From Candidatus Endonucleibacter bathymodioli (GTDB lineage: Bacteria; Pseudomonadota; Gammaproteobacteria; Pseudomonadales; Endozoicomonadaceae): a stretch of DNA of 64,000 bases. The stretch covers positions 124,001 to 188,000 of the forward strand of contig JASXSV010000002.1 in the NCBI GenBank assembly GCA_030674915.1, given 5' to 3'. A model generated the notes under the pieces. That model was not told the DNA's origin. It did not search any database and saw only the letters and a program-made list of their open reading frames with translations. A program made the position numbers and the translations under genes. This document shows, piece after piece, positions 26,816 through 36,689 of this stretch (positions within the stretch are counted from its first letter, which is position 1; the number at the start of each line of letters is the position of its first letter).

Positions 26816-27759
26816 CTAAGCCTCGGTAGCAAGCTTTGGTTAATCCGAACTGACATTTGATGATCCGAAACGGATGCTCAACCTTGGATCGTACACTGGC
26901 TTTCATGTATTCTATATTGCTCATAATGTTGTTGATCCGTGGATGTTTCTTCCAAGCCCTTACTTTTCCTGGACGTTCCGAGATATGCCAGTCGACATCT
27001 ATGTCTTTCAACTCGTCCCGTTTTTCTGCGCCACGATAACAGGCGTCGACGAAAATGAACTCCTCATCACCATGCAGTAGATTTTCAGCTTGATTCAGAT
27101 CGTGTTCGTTGGAGGCGGTGGTCGTAAGACTATGCGTCAGCCCAGTTCGAGCATCGACACCTATATGAGCCTTCATGCCTTAGTGCCACTGATTACCCTT
27201 CTTGGTTTGATGCATCTCTGGATCACGCTCACCGGCTTTGTTCTTGGTGGAGCTGGGAGCTGCGATAATGGTGGTATCCATCAGCGTGCCTTCTTTGACC
27301 AGCACACCAGCATCACTCAGTCAGTTATTCACTTCGGTGAAGATTTTGCGTGCCAAATCATGACGCTCTAATAAGTGACGGAAGTTCATGATCGTGGTGT
27401 GATCAGGGATCATCCCATTCAGTGATGGGCCAGTAAACAAACGCATGGCTGGGTGTCTACAAGGCATCTTCCATCGCAGCTGTACCACTGCTGTATACAG
27501 TGTGTACGCAGCATCGTCATCAGGGGATGCGGTCGGCGACCATTACCAGGCTTGGGGTAATATGGCTCGATAACTGACACCATCAGTTTCCAGGGAACCA
27601 GTGCATCCATCCACTCAAGAAACTTCTCCTTGCGGGTTTGGCGGCGTTTATGCTGGTATTCGCTGTCGGCGAAGCTGAGTTGGTGTCTCATGGTTCATAC
27701 CATTAAAGAGAAGTGATAGGTATTATCTCATTACTAGGACTTAATCGCACCTTCCCTAA
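26816..27759 (-). pseudogene. IS5-group element (IS5-C) with degenerate transposase
   Basis: The N-terminal piece (27691-27419, [20 protein letters not shown]) and the C-terminal piece (27176-26805, [20 protein letters not shown] to [10 protein letters not shown]) both match the E. coli IS5 transposase closely. The middle carries stops and frameshifts. The right terminal repeat cgcaccttcc ends at 27755, followed by ctaa at 27756-27759. The left end is cut by IS5-B at ctaa 26816-26819, so IS5-B probably inserted into IS5-C and removed its 3' end. Confidence 0.82.
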
Positions 27760-28497
27760 AACGAGGGAGGAATTAGCATTCATTTATGAGAATATTGATT
27801 CAGTATTGCTTTTAGCAGAACATAAGCGTGATACGGTTTCCGAATTTATTGAAAATTATTCTGGTGATAATGAGTTTCGCCCTACAAAAACATATTCTAT
27901 TCCGGTTGTGGATTTTAATATACTTAGGCTAGAGCATTTGGAAACAGCACTAAAACAAATAAAGGTAGTACGATTGCAAGAAAAAATACAGGTCCTAAAT
28001 CAACAATGGAGGCATGTCAAACAGGAGAGGGAAGAACTGAAATATTTTTATCAATGATATCTTCAGTTGATAAATTTAAAAAGCTTAATAATTCGAGGGA
28101 CAAAGACCCACTGGTTTTTAATAGAAATACCACCTTATATACTGCTAGCGGCATTTTTTCAGTGTTAGGTGATGAGTTTAGAACGACTTCGGTTGTAGCG
28201 AATATAATAAATAATATGAGGTCGTTGGAAGAGCGTGTGCTAGGTGAAAGTTGTTATATTGAAACCGCATGGCAATGTCAAACATTAGATCTGTTGCATT
28301 TAATGTTAATAATTAATGAGCGTATGCAAAACGATCCTTCATTTAGTGACGATAAAATATTATCATGTATTTATGATAATGATTTCCCAAAGGAACTTAT
28401 CTCTCAATTTGGAAGTGTTTATTTTAGGCTACATGATGATGTATTAATAGAGGCAGATTTGCTAAAGTCATCAGAAAAAAACTACTGCATAGTATAA
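27760..28497 (+). pseudogene. Unknown gene remnant, probably frameshifted, downstream of the IS island
   Basis: Reading starts beside the IS5 target site (KTREELAFIYENIDSVLLL) and runs to a TGA at 28055-28057. A second frame shifted by one base (usable from about 28006) continues, from EIFLSMISSVDKFKKL, to TAA 28495-28497. The join near EELK/EIFL suggests a frameshift in one gene of about 245 codons. Composition is polar and helix-rich, with no signal peptide and no recognised motif. It may be the 3' part of the frame at 25401-25654. Alternatively these are two small overlapping genes, the second starting at ATG 28006. Confidence 0.4.
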
Positions 28498-28592
28498 AAT
28501 ACACACATGGAATTATTTAATTTATTGATGATGTGCATAATAGCGTTATATAGTTTTCACGAATAATGTTAATATTTAAAAATGTAGTAAAG

Positions 28593-29166
28593 TAAAAGCG
28601 CACATAAATGTCGATGTCGATGTCGATGAGGAAGGGCTGATAAAATCGATCGGTTACACCGCAGGAAATGTTCACGATTCAAATTGTTTCACTGAGCTAT
28701 TAGATGGTAAAGAGTCGTCTGTTTATGATGCGGATAGTGCCTATTCCAGCAAGAAGCACGGTGAATGGCTGGATGATTGAAATATTGATAACATCATAAT
28801 AAAACGTGCTTATCGAAATAAACTATTAACAGAAAATGATAAGTTCTTTAACCGTTTACATTCTGGTGTGCGCTGCACTGTGGAGCGAGTATTTGGCATT
28901 TTGAAATACACTATGGCATGATGAAAGCTAGTTATCTTGGCTTAAGACGAAACCGCACACATTTTGAAATAATTTGCGTGGAGCACAATATTAAACGAGG
29001 TTTATCGATTCAACAGGCAAGTTGCGCCTGAAAATCGAAAATGAAAGATGAAGTGGCTCGAATGGTGAATATTCGAACTGAAATCGTGTTTTGTAAGGAT
29101 TTATCCTCAAAAAAATACGATTTAATTAATAGTGGGGCTTATGCAGCGTTATCGTGCAAAGGTCTC
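28593..29166 (+). mobile_element. 5'-truncated IS5-family remnant (copy 3)
   Basis: The match to the intact element at 30058-31257 starts in the middle of the transposase gene (agcgcacataaatgtcgatg) and runs to the right terminal repeat tgcaaaggtctc ending at 29166. The frame is broken by a stop after the GEWLDD equivalent and by other changes. A tgtcga triplet repeat is expanded to three units at 28610-28627. The left half is absent. Confidence 0.85.
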
Positions 29167-29629
29167 ATGCTAACATTGGATAATCTCACCTAAATAAAAC
29201 TAATCTATGGAAAAGTTATCCGTAGTTAGTTCTCTTAGAGGTTTGCGGATGTTTTTCAGTGAGCATATAATCCCCATTAAGAATTTGTCAGTAACAATGT
29301 AACCACCTGATTTCTACGTTCCACTCTAATATAAAAAAGAAATACTCAAGAGTATGTTCCCTGTCCTTATGGAAAGAAAAGACAAAAGTTTTTCATAGGA
29401 ATAATTATTTCACAGGGTGGTTAATGCAATATAAAAAAGCCATGGAGATATACATAACGGATTAGTCAGATGCCAACTATCTATTTTGTGGTGAGGAATG
29501 GTATCTAGATTCATGCGTTAGTATAGATATTGAAAGAAGCATCCGATTTTTTATTTGTTTTGTTTGTCTCGCATTTTACCAATTGTAAATTGTTAGATTT
29601 AGTGGCGATGGTTACAACTTTTTGAAAGG
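29167..29629. other. Intergenic stretch without recognised content
   Basis: AT-rich sequence with no long open frame, no tRNA-like fold and no repeat that I could identify, lying between an IS5 remnant and an IS481-like pseudogene. Confidence 0.4.
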
Positions 29630-30057
29630 ATGCAGGCATGTATATGCATATGACATCAGTTTAATGCCGCAGGCAAGCAAAGAGATTTGGCAGTATTGTG
29701 GGACGGCAAGTTGGACGATCGTGGCGCTTGCGAGAGAGTTCAGGGTATCACGGCCAACTATTTGCAAGGGGGCCGATCGAGCGCAGGAGTTTACGCCATG
29801 AAAGTCCACTAATAGATGTTTCCTGGCCGCAAAATTTGGCATGAAGCGCCTGGCAAAAGTAGAAGCCTGAATTGAACGCAAGAAAAAGCAGAAGCAAGAC
29901 GTTACAGCAAAAGTTACTCAGTCGAGATGATGCATTACGACACCAAGCGCTTGCCTTTGCTCAAGGGCTAGCGCAAAGACAGGCTGTGTGAGCATTTATT
30001 TATCGCTATAGAAAGCTTTTCTCGTGAGCTGTATGCAGGCATCCTGTCTGATATAAT

Positions 30058-31257
30058 GAGACCTTTGCACGATAACGCTGCATAAGCCCCACTATTAATT
30101 AAATTGTATTTTTTTGAGGATAAAGCCTTAAAAAACACAATTACAGTTCGAATATGCGCCATTCGAGCCATTTCACCCTTCATTTTTGATTTTCAGACGC
30201 AACTTGGCTGCTGAATCGATAAACCTAGTTTAATATTGTGCGCCACACACATTATTTCAAAACGTGTGCGGTTTCGGCTTAAGCCAAGATAACGAGCTTT
30301 CGCCATGCCGTAGTGTAATTTCAAAACGCCAAGTACTCGCTCCACAGTGCAGCGCACGCCAGAATGTAAACGGTTAAAGCACTTATCATGTTCTGTTAAT
30401 GGTTTATTTCGATAAGCACATTTTATTGTTCTGTTATCAATATTTCTATCATCCAGCCATTCACTGTGCTTCTTGCTGGAATAGGCACTATCCGCATAAA
30501 CAGACGACTCTTCACCATCTAATAGCTCAGTGAAACAATTTGAATCGTGAATATTTCCTGCTGTGTAACCGATCGATTTTATCAACCCATCCTCATCGAC
30601 ATTTATGTGCGCTTTATAGCCGTAGGTACTTTTACTCTTCCCGTCAGAACCTGCTTTCACGTTCCACTTCGCGTCAGGATCCTGTGTTGAGTGCTTGTCT
30701 TTATCCTTATTTGGGCGACACTGTTTAGCCTCAATTACGCTAGCATCAACAATACTGATACCTCCAGATTTAATATAAAGACCTTTATCTATAAGCTGGG
30801 AATTGATTTCTTGAAGCAACTTATCCATAAGCAACAACTTATCGAGCTTCTGTCTAAATCGCCAAAAAGTACTGTGGTCCGGCACTGACTCTGAAATGTC
30901 GAGCGCAATAAATCGACGAAATAAAAGATCGCGAGCAAGTTGTTTCTCTAGGGCCGAATCGCTTAATTTATACCAACTTTGCAGCAGCAGTGCCTTAAAC
31001 ATCATCAGTGGAGGCCATGCCTTTTCGCCTCGAGAACTTGAATGTATATCTTTCAGATGATGCTCTAAGCGATCCCAATCAATGAGTTTATGGACAGAGT
31101 CGAGTTCTTTCACTGCATCGTGATCAATCAGCATTGAATCTGCTAGACTGCGTTGTTTCAGATTTTTCCAAGCCATAATTTCACCGAAAGGCATTGATTG
31201 TGCAAGGCTTATTATACCTGATTTTCAGTTATTTAGCGAGATTCGTGCAAAGGTCTC
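30058..31257 (-). mobile_element. IS5-family element (copy 2), complete
   Basis: The element is 1200 bp long with inverted ends gagacctttgcacga and tcgtgcaaaggtctc, and a direct 5-bp duplication ATAAT at 30053-30057 and 31258-31262. It sits inside an IS481-like pseudogene in the opposite orientation and carries an intact transposase. Confidence 0.93.
30193..31194 (-). CDS. IS5-family transposase, intact
   Basis: A 333-residue DDE transposase (DUF772-type N-terminus: WPPLMMFKALLLQSWYKLSD). The acidic triad can be placed in SIVDASVIEAKQCR, SSVYADSAYSSKKH and CTVERVLGVLKLHYGMAKAR. The start ATG 31194 gives MPFGEIMAWKN; a second possible start is six codons in. This is the only unbroken copy of the element in the window and the likely source of the two decayed ones at 4422-6702 and 28593-29166. 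Confidence 0.93.
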   Translation of the reverse strand: MPFGEIMAWKNLKQRSLADSMLIDHDAVKELDSVHKLIDWDRLEHHLKDIHSSSRGEKAWPPLMMFKALLLQSWYKLSDSALEKQLARDLLFRRFIALDISESVPDHSTFWRFRQKLDKLLLMDKLLQEINSQLIDKGLYIKSGGISIVDASVIEAKQCRPNKDKDKHSTQDPDAKWNVKAGSDGKSKSTYGYKAHINVDEDGLIKSIGYTAGNIHDSNCFTELLDGEESSVYADSAYSSKKHSEWLDDRNIDNRTIKCAYRNKPLTEHDKCFNRLHSGVRCTVERVLGVLKLHYGMAKARYLGLSRNRTRFEIMCVAHNIKLGLSIQQPSCV

Positions 31258-31560
31258 ATAATCAAGCATTGGCAGCAGCGTTTTCGAGACAGGTTTTGGA
31301 GGAATGGCCCTACACTATTGAATGCAGTTATTCTGACAATGGTACGGGATATATGGGCAAGCAGGATCATGATTTTGCGGTTTTGAGTAAAGCTCACGGC
31401 ATTGGACAGAGATTCATGGGAGTTAAACGACCGCAAACAAATGGCAAGGCCGAGCTTGTGCTTAAAACATTAATAGAGGAAGCATACTCTAAACATATCT
31501 TTGATTCGAGGATGGTTACAGAATGGCTCTTGCGAGGTTTGTGAGTTTTTAGAATACTGT

Positions 31561-32001
31561 GAAACTGCATAAAGTCATCAATAATCTGACCCAGTACGAA
31601 TTATCAGCAGAGTACTTTAAGTTGTAAATAACGGTGCGAAATATCGTAATATGAGTGGTGTGGCTATTATCTTATTGCCCCACCAAAAAAGGTTAGAGTA
31701 CTTATGCGTAAATGTATGTCATTCATGTGGTTCTTTCTGGTGCTAGCCAGTGGTCTAAAGAGTCGTCCTGGTCGTCAGAAAATTGAAAATAAAGCTATAT
31801 AGCCTTTCTCCTTACAGTTCAAGCATGAAGTCAATTGAGTGACTATGGGTAGTGATGAAGGGATATGTCAGAATAATGACTGCCTGGTAAATGCTGAGAA
31901 ATGTCGATAAAAAAACAAATAATTGCTTCAATGAGACTTTGCCAACCGCTTGCGTTTTGTGGATAAGCAGGATTAACTGCAATTTTGAGACTTTTAAATT
32001 T
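31561..32001. other. Intergenic stretch, one doubtful 32-codon frame
   Basis: No convincing gene. A 32-codon frame at 31704-31802 (MRKCMSFMWFFLVLASGLKS start) looks like a secretion-signal fragment but has no homologous context. The stretch ends at the IS30 insertion site. Confidence 0.35.
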
Positions 32002-33083
32002 CGCGGATTTTAGTCATAAGTGCCCCTTAAAATTTATGCAGCTAACGCCATTTCACTATAAATCTCATCAGGTGTTTTAAAGTCTAACAGTTTTCTTGGT
32101 CTTTGGTTTAGTCGGTTTTGTATATCTAAAATTTCTTTGTCAGTGACATTATCCAAAGATTGGCTTTTGGGCAAATATTGTCTTATCAAACCATTATGAT
32201 TTTCATTCAAACCTCGTTCCCACGAGGAGTAAGGGTGAGCAAAATAGGTATCTACGTTAAGCTTTTTCTTGATTTTTTCATGAAAGGCGAACTCCTTTCC
32301 GTTATCAAATGTGATCGTGAGTAAGTCTGATTGGTAAGGCTTGAGCATCGTTATAATTGCTTTCGTCACCACGTCAGCGTGCTTTGAAGGAACACGTTTT
32401 ACCAAATTTAATTTACTCACTCTTTCCGTTAATGTAACCAGTACACCCTTGTGTCTTTTGCCAATTACAGTGTCTGCTTCCCAATCGCCTAAACGTATTT
32501 TTTGATCCACAATTCCAGGTCGATCATCAATGCTAACACGGTTTCGGATCTGGCCTCGTGCATCGGGCTTTCTTGTTCTTTGCTTATACTTCTTGTGCCG
32601 AAGATGTTGATACAAGCAACCACCCCCAGCTTTGTCCTCTCGAATAAACTGGTAAATCGTAGAGGGACATACAGAAGGTTGATTATCTCGTTTAAGGCGT
32701 CCTTGTATTTGCTCAGGGCTCCACTGCTTACTTAGTCTGTCAGTAATTTTATCTTTCAGTTCAGCTACCATCTTGGTCGCTTTTGGTTTCTGTTGATGAC
32801 GTTCCTGCGCAAAATTATGTGCTTGCTTCGGGCGATAACCTCTAGCCCCTGTATTTCTAGCCAACTCTCTTTTAACGGTACTCAAATCACGCCTTAAGTC
32901 TTGGGCGATAATTTCATTTGAAACTCCTGCTTTTTTCTCTGACCAAATCTGGTATCTTTCTTCTTGAGTCAGGTGGGTATAACGCTTATTCATAAGTGGT
33001 CTCACATTGGTTTTTGGTCGAACCGTGAGTGTACCCTCTGGCTCAACTTTTTCAATATGGCGCACTTATGACTGAAATCCGCG
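32002..33083 (-). mobile_element. IS30-family element (copy 2), complete
   Basis: The element is 1082 bp long, with terminal repeats cgcggattttagtcataagtgc and gcacttatgactgaaatccgcg and a 3-bp TTT duplication at 31999-32001 and 33084-33086. It is the intact sister of 5263-6329. Confidence 0.93.
32034..32993 (-). CDS. IS30-family transposase, intact
   Basis: A 319-residue transposase from the usual family start MNKRYTHLTQEERYQIWSEK; the frame is open upstream to an ATG at 33065, which would add 24 residues. The N-terminal helix-turn-helix (EIIAQDLRRDLSTVKRELAR) is followed by the DDE core: LGDWEADTVIGKRHKG, LLTITFDNGKEFAFHE and SSWERGLNENHNGLIRQYLP. No disruption is seen. It probably can act on all elements with the cgcggattt ends, including the decayed copy 1. 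Confidence 0.92.
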   Translation of the reverse strand: MNKRYTHLTQEERYQIWSEKKAGVSNEIIAQDLRRDLSTVKRELARNTGARGYRPKQAHNFAQERHQQKPKATKMVAELKDKITDRLSKQWSPEQIQGRLKRDNQPSVCPSTIYQFIREDKAGGGCLYQHLRHKKYKQRTRKPDARGQIRNRVSIDDRPGIVDQKIRLGDWEADTVIGKRHKGVLVTLTERVSKLNLVKRVPSKHADVVTKAIITMLKPYQSDLLTITFDNGKEFAFHEKIKKKLNVDTYFAHPYSSWERGLNENHNGLIRQYLPKSQSLDNVTDKEILDIQNRLNQRPRKLLDFKTPDEIYSEMALAA

Positions 33084-33271
33084 TTTTCATATTGAATGCG
33101 CTTGGGTGTAGATGTAATTAGATGTGCTAGGTCTAGCAGGTATTTAGGAGATGATAAAAAATAATTAATACGTTATTTGTTAATATCAGTTTACAGATGA
33201 CTCCGCCACTGGTAGATTATTATTTTATAATATAACTCCTTCTATTTTATTTATCAGCCGGTTAATAAAAA

Positions 33272-33703
33272 ATGAATATTTTTGATGAAGCTATTGACGT
33301 TCTCAAATCCAAGGTTCAGTTACGCAAGTTGTTTCAGGATATGCATTCAGAGGACTTGCAGCGTGTAATGAATAGAATCGAAAGCATTTACGAGGAAAAG
33401 TTACTGATTCAGATGGAGGCGGAAGAAGAGCGCCATCGTAAGCGAGAAGCTATCGAAGCCATTATGAGTCAAATGAAAGATATAGGAGTAAAGCTGGAGG
33501 ACTTTGAGTCTATTGTTAGCAATACACCTACTCGTAAACACAAGCCACGGCAGCGCTTTATGTTTAGTTATGAGACAGAAAATGGGGAGTTGGTCAACTG
33601 GGAAGGTGCCACCACGGGTAGAGTTCCTTCGGATTTTTCTAGCTACCTCAAGCGTACTGGGAAAGACCGGAAAGAATGTATTGCTTCAGAAGTCGGTCAG
33701 TAA
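33272..33703 (+). CDS. H-NS family nucleoid-associated protein
   Basis: A 143-residue protein with the H-NS layout. Residues 15-85 form a charged, helical oligomerisation region (LRKLFQDMHSEDLQRVMNRI and onward to GVKLEDFESI). A basic linker (RKHKPRQRF) is followed by a C-terminal DNA-binding part with FSYETENGELVNWEGATTGR, where TGR-VP stands in for the usual QGR-TP hook. In this family the protein binds AT-rich DNA and silences acquired genes. Here it lies among IS elements, with a strong terminator directly after it. It is diverged from the chromosomal H-NS of enterics, so a mobile-element or lineage-specific paralog is possible. The start ATG has no clear ribosome binding site. Confidence 0.72.
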   Translation: MNIFDEAIDVLKSKVQLRKLFQDMHSEDLQRVMNRIESIYEEKLLIQMEAEEERHRKREAIEAIMSQMKDIGVKLEDFESIVSNTPTRKHKPRQRFMFSYETENGELVNWEGATTGRVPSDFSSYLKRTGKDRKECIASEVGQ

Positions 33704-33711
33704 GGTAGCAA

Positions 33712-33748
33712 AGAGTGATCATCTGTCGATGATCACTCTTTCTCTCTG
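33712..33748 (+). terminator. Intrinsic terminator of the H-NS-like gene
   Basis: A perfect 12-bp stem (agagtgatcatc / gatgatcactct) around the 4-base loop tgtc, followed by the pyrimidine-rich tail ttctctctg, 9 bp after the stop codon. Confidence 0.8.
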
Positions 33749-33920
33749 ATCAGTGCATCTAATACTAGTCCAGCTAGGAGCTGATCGAAGACTTGCTATT
33801 CGTTGAGTGGAGTTGGGTGATTCTCTCGTAAACCTAGGCTGAAATGTGAAGAGCTACATCCAACGTTAGCTCTTCTTGCGGAGATACCACCCAAGTATTT
33901 GGACTTGCCTAAATCAAGAC

Positions 33921-34382
33921 CTAATGACGGGTGCTCCTAGCAGGCATAATATTAGGATGATGGAACCACTCTTCCTGTAAGTCGTCTAAAGTGCCTACAG
34001 TTTCTGACGAGGCAAGTTCATCTTGTGTGGCAAGAATAGCTATCTCCCTGGCAAATTTCTGTAGTATGTCAATTACTTCCTCTCTGTCAGGATTAAGGCT
34101 CTCATTAATCGCAATTTTGAACAGCGGAGAATCAGAGATTGTACCGTTATCGCATTTTCTCATTAATGACATTTTCAATCCGGGAAATGTATCGTTATTT
34201 ACTTCTGTCAGTTTGAATGTGACGGATTGAGTATCTCTGAGGACTGACAATAACTTCAGAGCTTCTGCAGCGCTGATGTCTCCCACATCCACGCAGCACT
34301 CCACATATTCCTTTGCGGATAAGCCTGATTGGATATAGCTGTCTACAAGGTCTTGTAAAGTCTTATATTTATTATGGTTCAT
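33921..34382 (-). CDS. Unknown 153-residue protein
   Basis: The start is decided by a textbook Shine-Dalgarno, aaggaggg, 5 bp before ATG 34382 (MNHNKYKTLQDLVDSYIQSG). The frame is open a further 49 codons upstream to a GTG at 34529, but that part has no such site. The protein is acidic and probably helical, with no signal peptide and no membrane segment. Segments such as SAAEALKLLSVLRDTQ and NPDREEVIDILQKFAREIAI suggest packed helices. I recognise no family. Its neighbours are the H-NS-like gene (converging towards it) and IS3/IS481 relics. Confidence 0.6.
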   Translation of the reverse strand: MNHNKYKTLQDLVDSYIQSGLSAKEYVECCVDVGDISAAEALKLLSVLRDTQSVTFKLTEVNNDTFPGLKMSLMRKCDNGTISDSPLFKIAINESLNPDREEVIDILQKFAREIAILATQDELASSETVGTLDDLQEEWFHHPNIMPARSTRH

Positions 34383-34639
34383 GGAACCCTCCTTCCTTAC
34401 ACCCATGCATGATAAAATGGATCGTAAAACTCCTTTTGCGCATCCTGTTACTGATGGCACACTTCTTAGTTTACCTGATTCAAAGGCAATGTCCACCCAT
34501 TCCGGTAGAGGCCAATATTTTTTGGTCACTTGTTTAGAGATTTTATAGAAATATTTTTCTTTTCCATCCGGTGATAGCTTCAGTCATAATTGTGAGGTCG
34601 TGCCTAATTGTGATTTTTATAAATGTAATTCCTAGCACA

Positions 34640-35170
34640 AGTCAGTTGCTACCGCATCATTTTTATATCCCTGTTTAGGCATGTTTTCGGTATTTAAATG
34701 TCTAAAAGACGTTCCATTGGCGCATTATCACGATGATGTCCTCGAATACAGTACTTTATTTGATATTTCCAAAGTAATTGGCTGCAGGGCACACTGATAT
34801 AATGGCAACGTTATTGATCGGAATGACATATTATTCCCAGTGGTCGGCCATGAGATTTTTTGTAAGTATTGGAGAGCGCCTGTTTAGTCGGTTCACTATC
34901 AGGTGAACCTGGCAAAGCAAGCTCTATGATTGTCCGACCATACAAATCCAAAAACGTAGTTAAATAATGCAATTGAACTCCTACCCAAAAATAGGTCACA
35001 TATCACACCACACTTGATCGTGTTTAACTGGACTACATTTCTTTGTTCAGGTAATTTTTTATATCAACATGTTTTTTATCGCTAAGGTATAGTTAGGTTT
35101 TGGTGGTTAACAACTTACAATATCTGCTCGCTGTATGGCTTTAGAGGATAGATAGCTTTTATGTCGTAAC
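34640..35170 (-). pseudogene. IS3-family transposase (orfB) remnant
   Basis: The clearest part, at 34999-34811, reads YLTTFLDLYGRTIIELALPG, then SDSEPTKQALSNTYKK-like text and GIICHSDQ, the DDE core of IS3 orfB. Beyond it, in another frame, DNAPMERL and a ...TEN-like tail appear at about 34735-34640. On the other side KAIQRADI-like sequence is visible near 35140. Multiple stops and frameshifts are present. Confidence 0.65.
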
Positions 35171-35224
35171 AGTTCAGTTGTTTCTTGTCCGAATTCAGGT
35201 TTAAAAGTTAGTTTTTTAATACTT

Positions 35225-35570
35225 CAACAAAAATGACCCAGCGAGATGATACATTACTGCACCAAGCGCTCGGCCTTTCTCAAAGGTAAGTACAAAGATA
35301 GGCTGCAGGAATATTTATTTATTGCTCATAGGTGATTTTTTGCGTGAGTTGTATGAGGATGGCATCCTACCTGATAAAGCCCAAATATCGGCAGCAGAGT
35401 TTTTGAGATGGGTTCTGGATGGGTGTCACTACATGATTGAATGCAATTTTTCTGACAATGATGCGAAATATAAAGGCACTCCGGATCATGAATTTGTGGA
35501 TTTGAGTAAATCTCTCAGCATAGGGTAGAAATTCACGCTAGTTAAACGGCGGCAGCCAAATTTCAAGGCC
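35225..35570 (+). pseudogene. IS481-like transposase relic
   Basis: Part of the integrase core can be read at 35322-35524 (ILPDKAQISAAEFLRWVLDG, then IECNFSDNDAKYKGTPDHEF). It aligns with the IS481-like pseudogene at 29630-31544. Both ends are missing and a stop truncates it. Confidence 0.65.
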
Positions 35571-35674
35571 GAACGTTGCCTCCTCACGCACCTTCGATGT
35601 TAACGGGTATAGGTGCTACGTTTTTCGTTCACGCCGCCGATCACGCACTATCTCCAGTTTTTTGGTGTAAGGTC

Positions 35675-36481
35675 TTATGTCGACCCTAGCTCTGATACTG
35701 GCTTAATCTGAAATGATACAGGCTGACGCACCGTTGATTTAATGCATGTATTATGGTGTTGTGCGGGCTTAAATATCCACTGTTTTACAGCGGCTAGAGC
35801 TGACCGGTCTAGTTGCTCAAAACCTGATGATTTCAGAATGGTTACGATGGTTATCTTTCCTGTTTCGTCGATCTCTATCTCCAAGTGAGTAGTACCTTCA
35901 ATGTGTTTATGTCTGCAATACTTGGGGTACTTCGGTTGAATCATCCTTACAATACTCGGAGAAGTGATTAACATGGAGCTACGGCTAAATACATCCTCTA
36001 TATGTTCTTCTGGGGAGGTGTTAATTCTCTGTATATTCTTAGGCTGAGCCTGTATAGCTTTTTCTTGTATAGCTTTTTCTTGTATAGCTTTTTCTTGTAT
36101 AGCTTTTTTTTGTATGGGTTCTTCGACAACGGAATTAGACTGCCTTACGAATGTTTTTTTTATAGGTGTTTTTTCCTTTTTGATTTGTTTTTTATGATTT
36201 GACTTCGGTCGTTTGACAGTGAGTTCAGTATCAATATAGGGTTTTTGATATGATTTTTCAGCTGACGGTACCAATAGATATTTTGGTAAAGGCTCTGGAC
36301 CCACTTGTGGCTGAGGCACTCCTGCTAAGTCAGATACAGTTGAGATAGTCAGCCTGACAGGCGTTTGAATGCTACCAGTATTTATTACCATGGTTGGATT
36401 TTCTTGCTGATTGAAATAAACAGCCGAAGCTATGTGAACCAGTATAGATAGAGTCAAAGTGAATAGTAGTTTGCGTGACAT
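35675..36481 (-). CDS. tonB: Energy-transducing protein TonB
   Basis: A 268-residue protein. It links the inner-membrane proton gradient (with ExbB/ExbD) to outer-membrane TonB-dependent transporters. The single N-terminal membrane anchor is at residues 4-22 (LLFTLTLSILVHIASAV). The middle is a Pro/Lys-rich periplasmic spacer with a four- to fivefold IQEKA repeat (15-bp DNA unit, about 36058-36113). The C-terminal TonB domain includes IQPKYPKYCRHKHIEGTTHL, ILKSSGFEQLDRSALAAV and WIFKP. I start at ATG 36481 because it directly precedes the anchor; the frame is open to 36565. No exbBD genes are nearby, so these partners must be elsewhere. Confidence 0.85.
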   Translation of the reverse strand: MSRKLLFTLTLSILVHIASAVYFNQQENPTMVINTGSIQTPVRLTISTVSDLAGVPQPQVGPEPLPKYLLVPSAEKSYQKPYIDTELTVKRPKSNHKKQIKKEKTPIKKTFVRQSNSVVEEPIQKKAIQEKAIQEKAIQEKAIQAQPKNIQRINTSPEEHIEDVFSRSSMLITSPSIVRMIQPKYPKYCRHKHIEGTTHLEIEIDETGKITIVTILKSSGFEQLDRSALAAVKQWIFKPAQHHNTCIKSTVRQPVSFQIKPVSELGST

Positions 36482-36689
36482 GGCATTAATTATTAACTGT
36501 GTTGGACTATAAAGCCAGGCAAAGCCCTGCGTGAGACCTGCTCTGGTCAGAAAAACCGGACACATTAACTTGCTGAGTTATCGTACCGAACCGGAGATAA
36601 ATCATTATTCGATGAGATTCGATAAAATTCGATGAGTGCAACCGGTCTAGATTGTAATGCTAATGTCAGCTATAGCACCATTCGGCAGA

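Larger units (their letters stand above)
29630..31544 (+). pseudogene. IS481-like transposase, decayed and interrupted by an IS5 element
   Basis: The N-terminal helix-turn-helix part reads KEIWQYCGTASWTIVALARE in one frame at about 29680-29740. A later stretch, MHYDTKRLPLL, ends at the IS5 insertion at 30058. After the IS5 element (30058-31257) it continues with the integrase core: TIECSYSDNGTGYMGKQDHD and GVKRPQTNGKAELV, both typical of IS481 rve domains. Stops and frameshifts are present on both sides. A second, poorer relic of the same gene is at 35225-35570. Confidence 0.75.

Noticed and set aside
31704..31802. 32-codon frame with a hydrophobic start (MRKCMSFMWFFLVLASG)
   Set aside because: Too short, no ribosome site and no homologous context; may be a relic of a secreted protein.
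34383..34529. 49-codon N-terminal extension of the unknown protein at 33921
   Set aside because: The GTG start has no ribosome site, whereas ATG 34382 is preceded by aaggaggg; the extension is kept only as an alternative.
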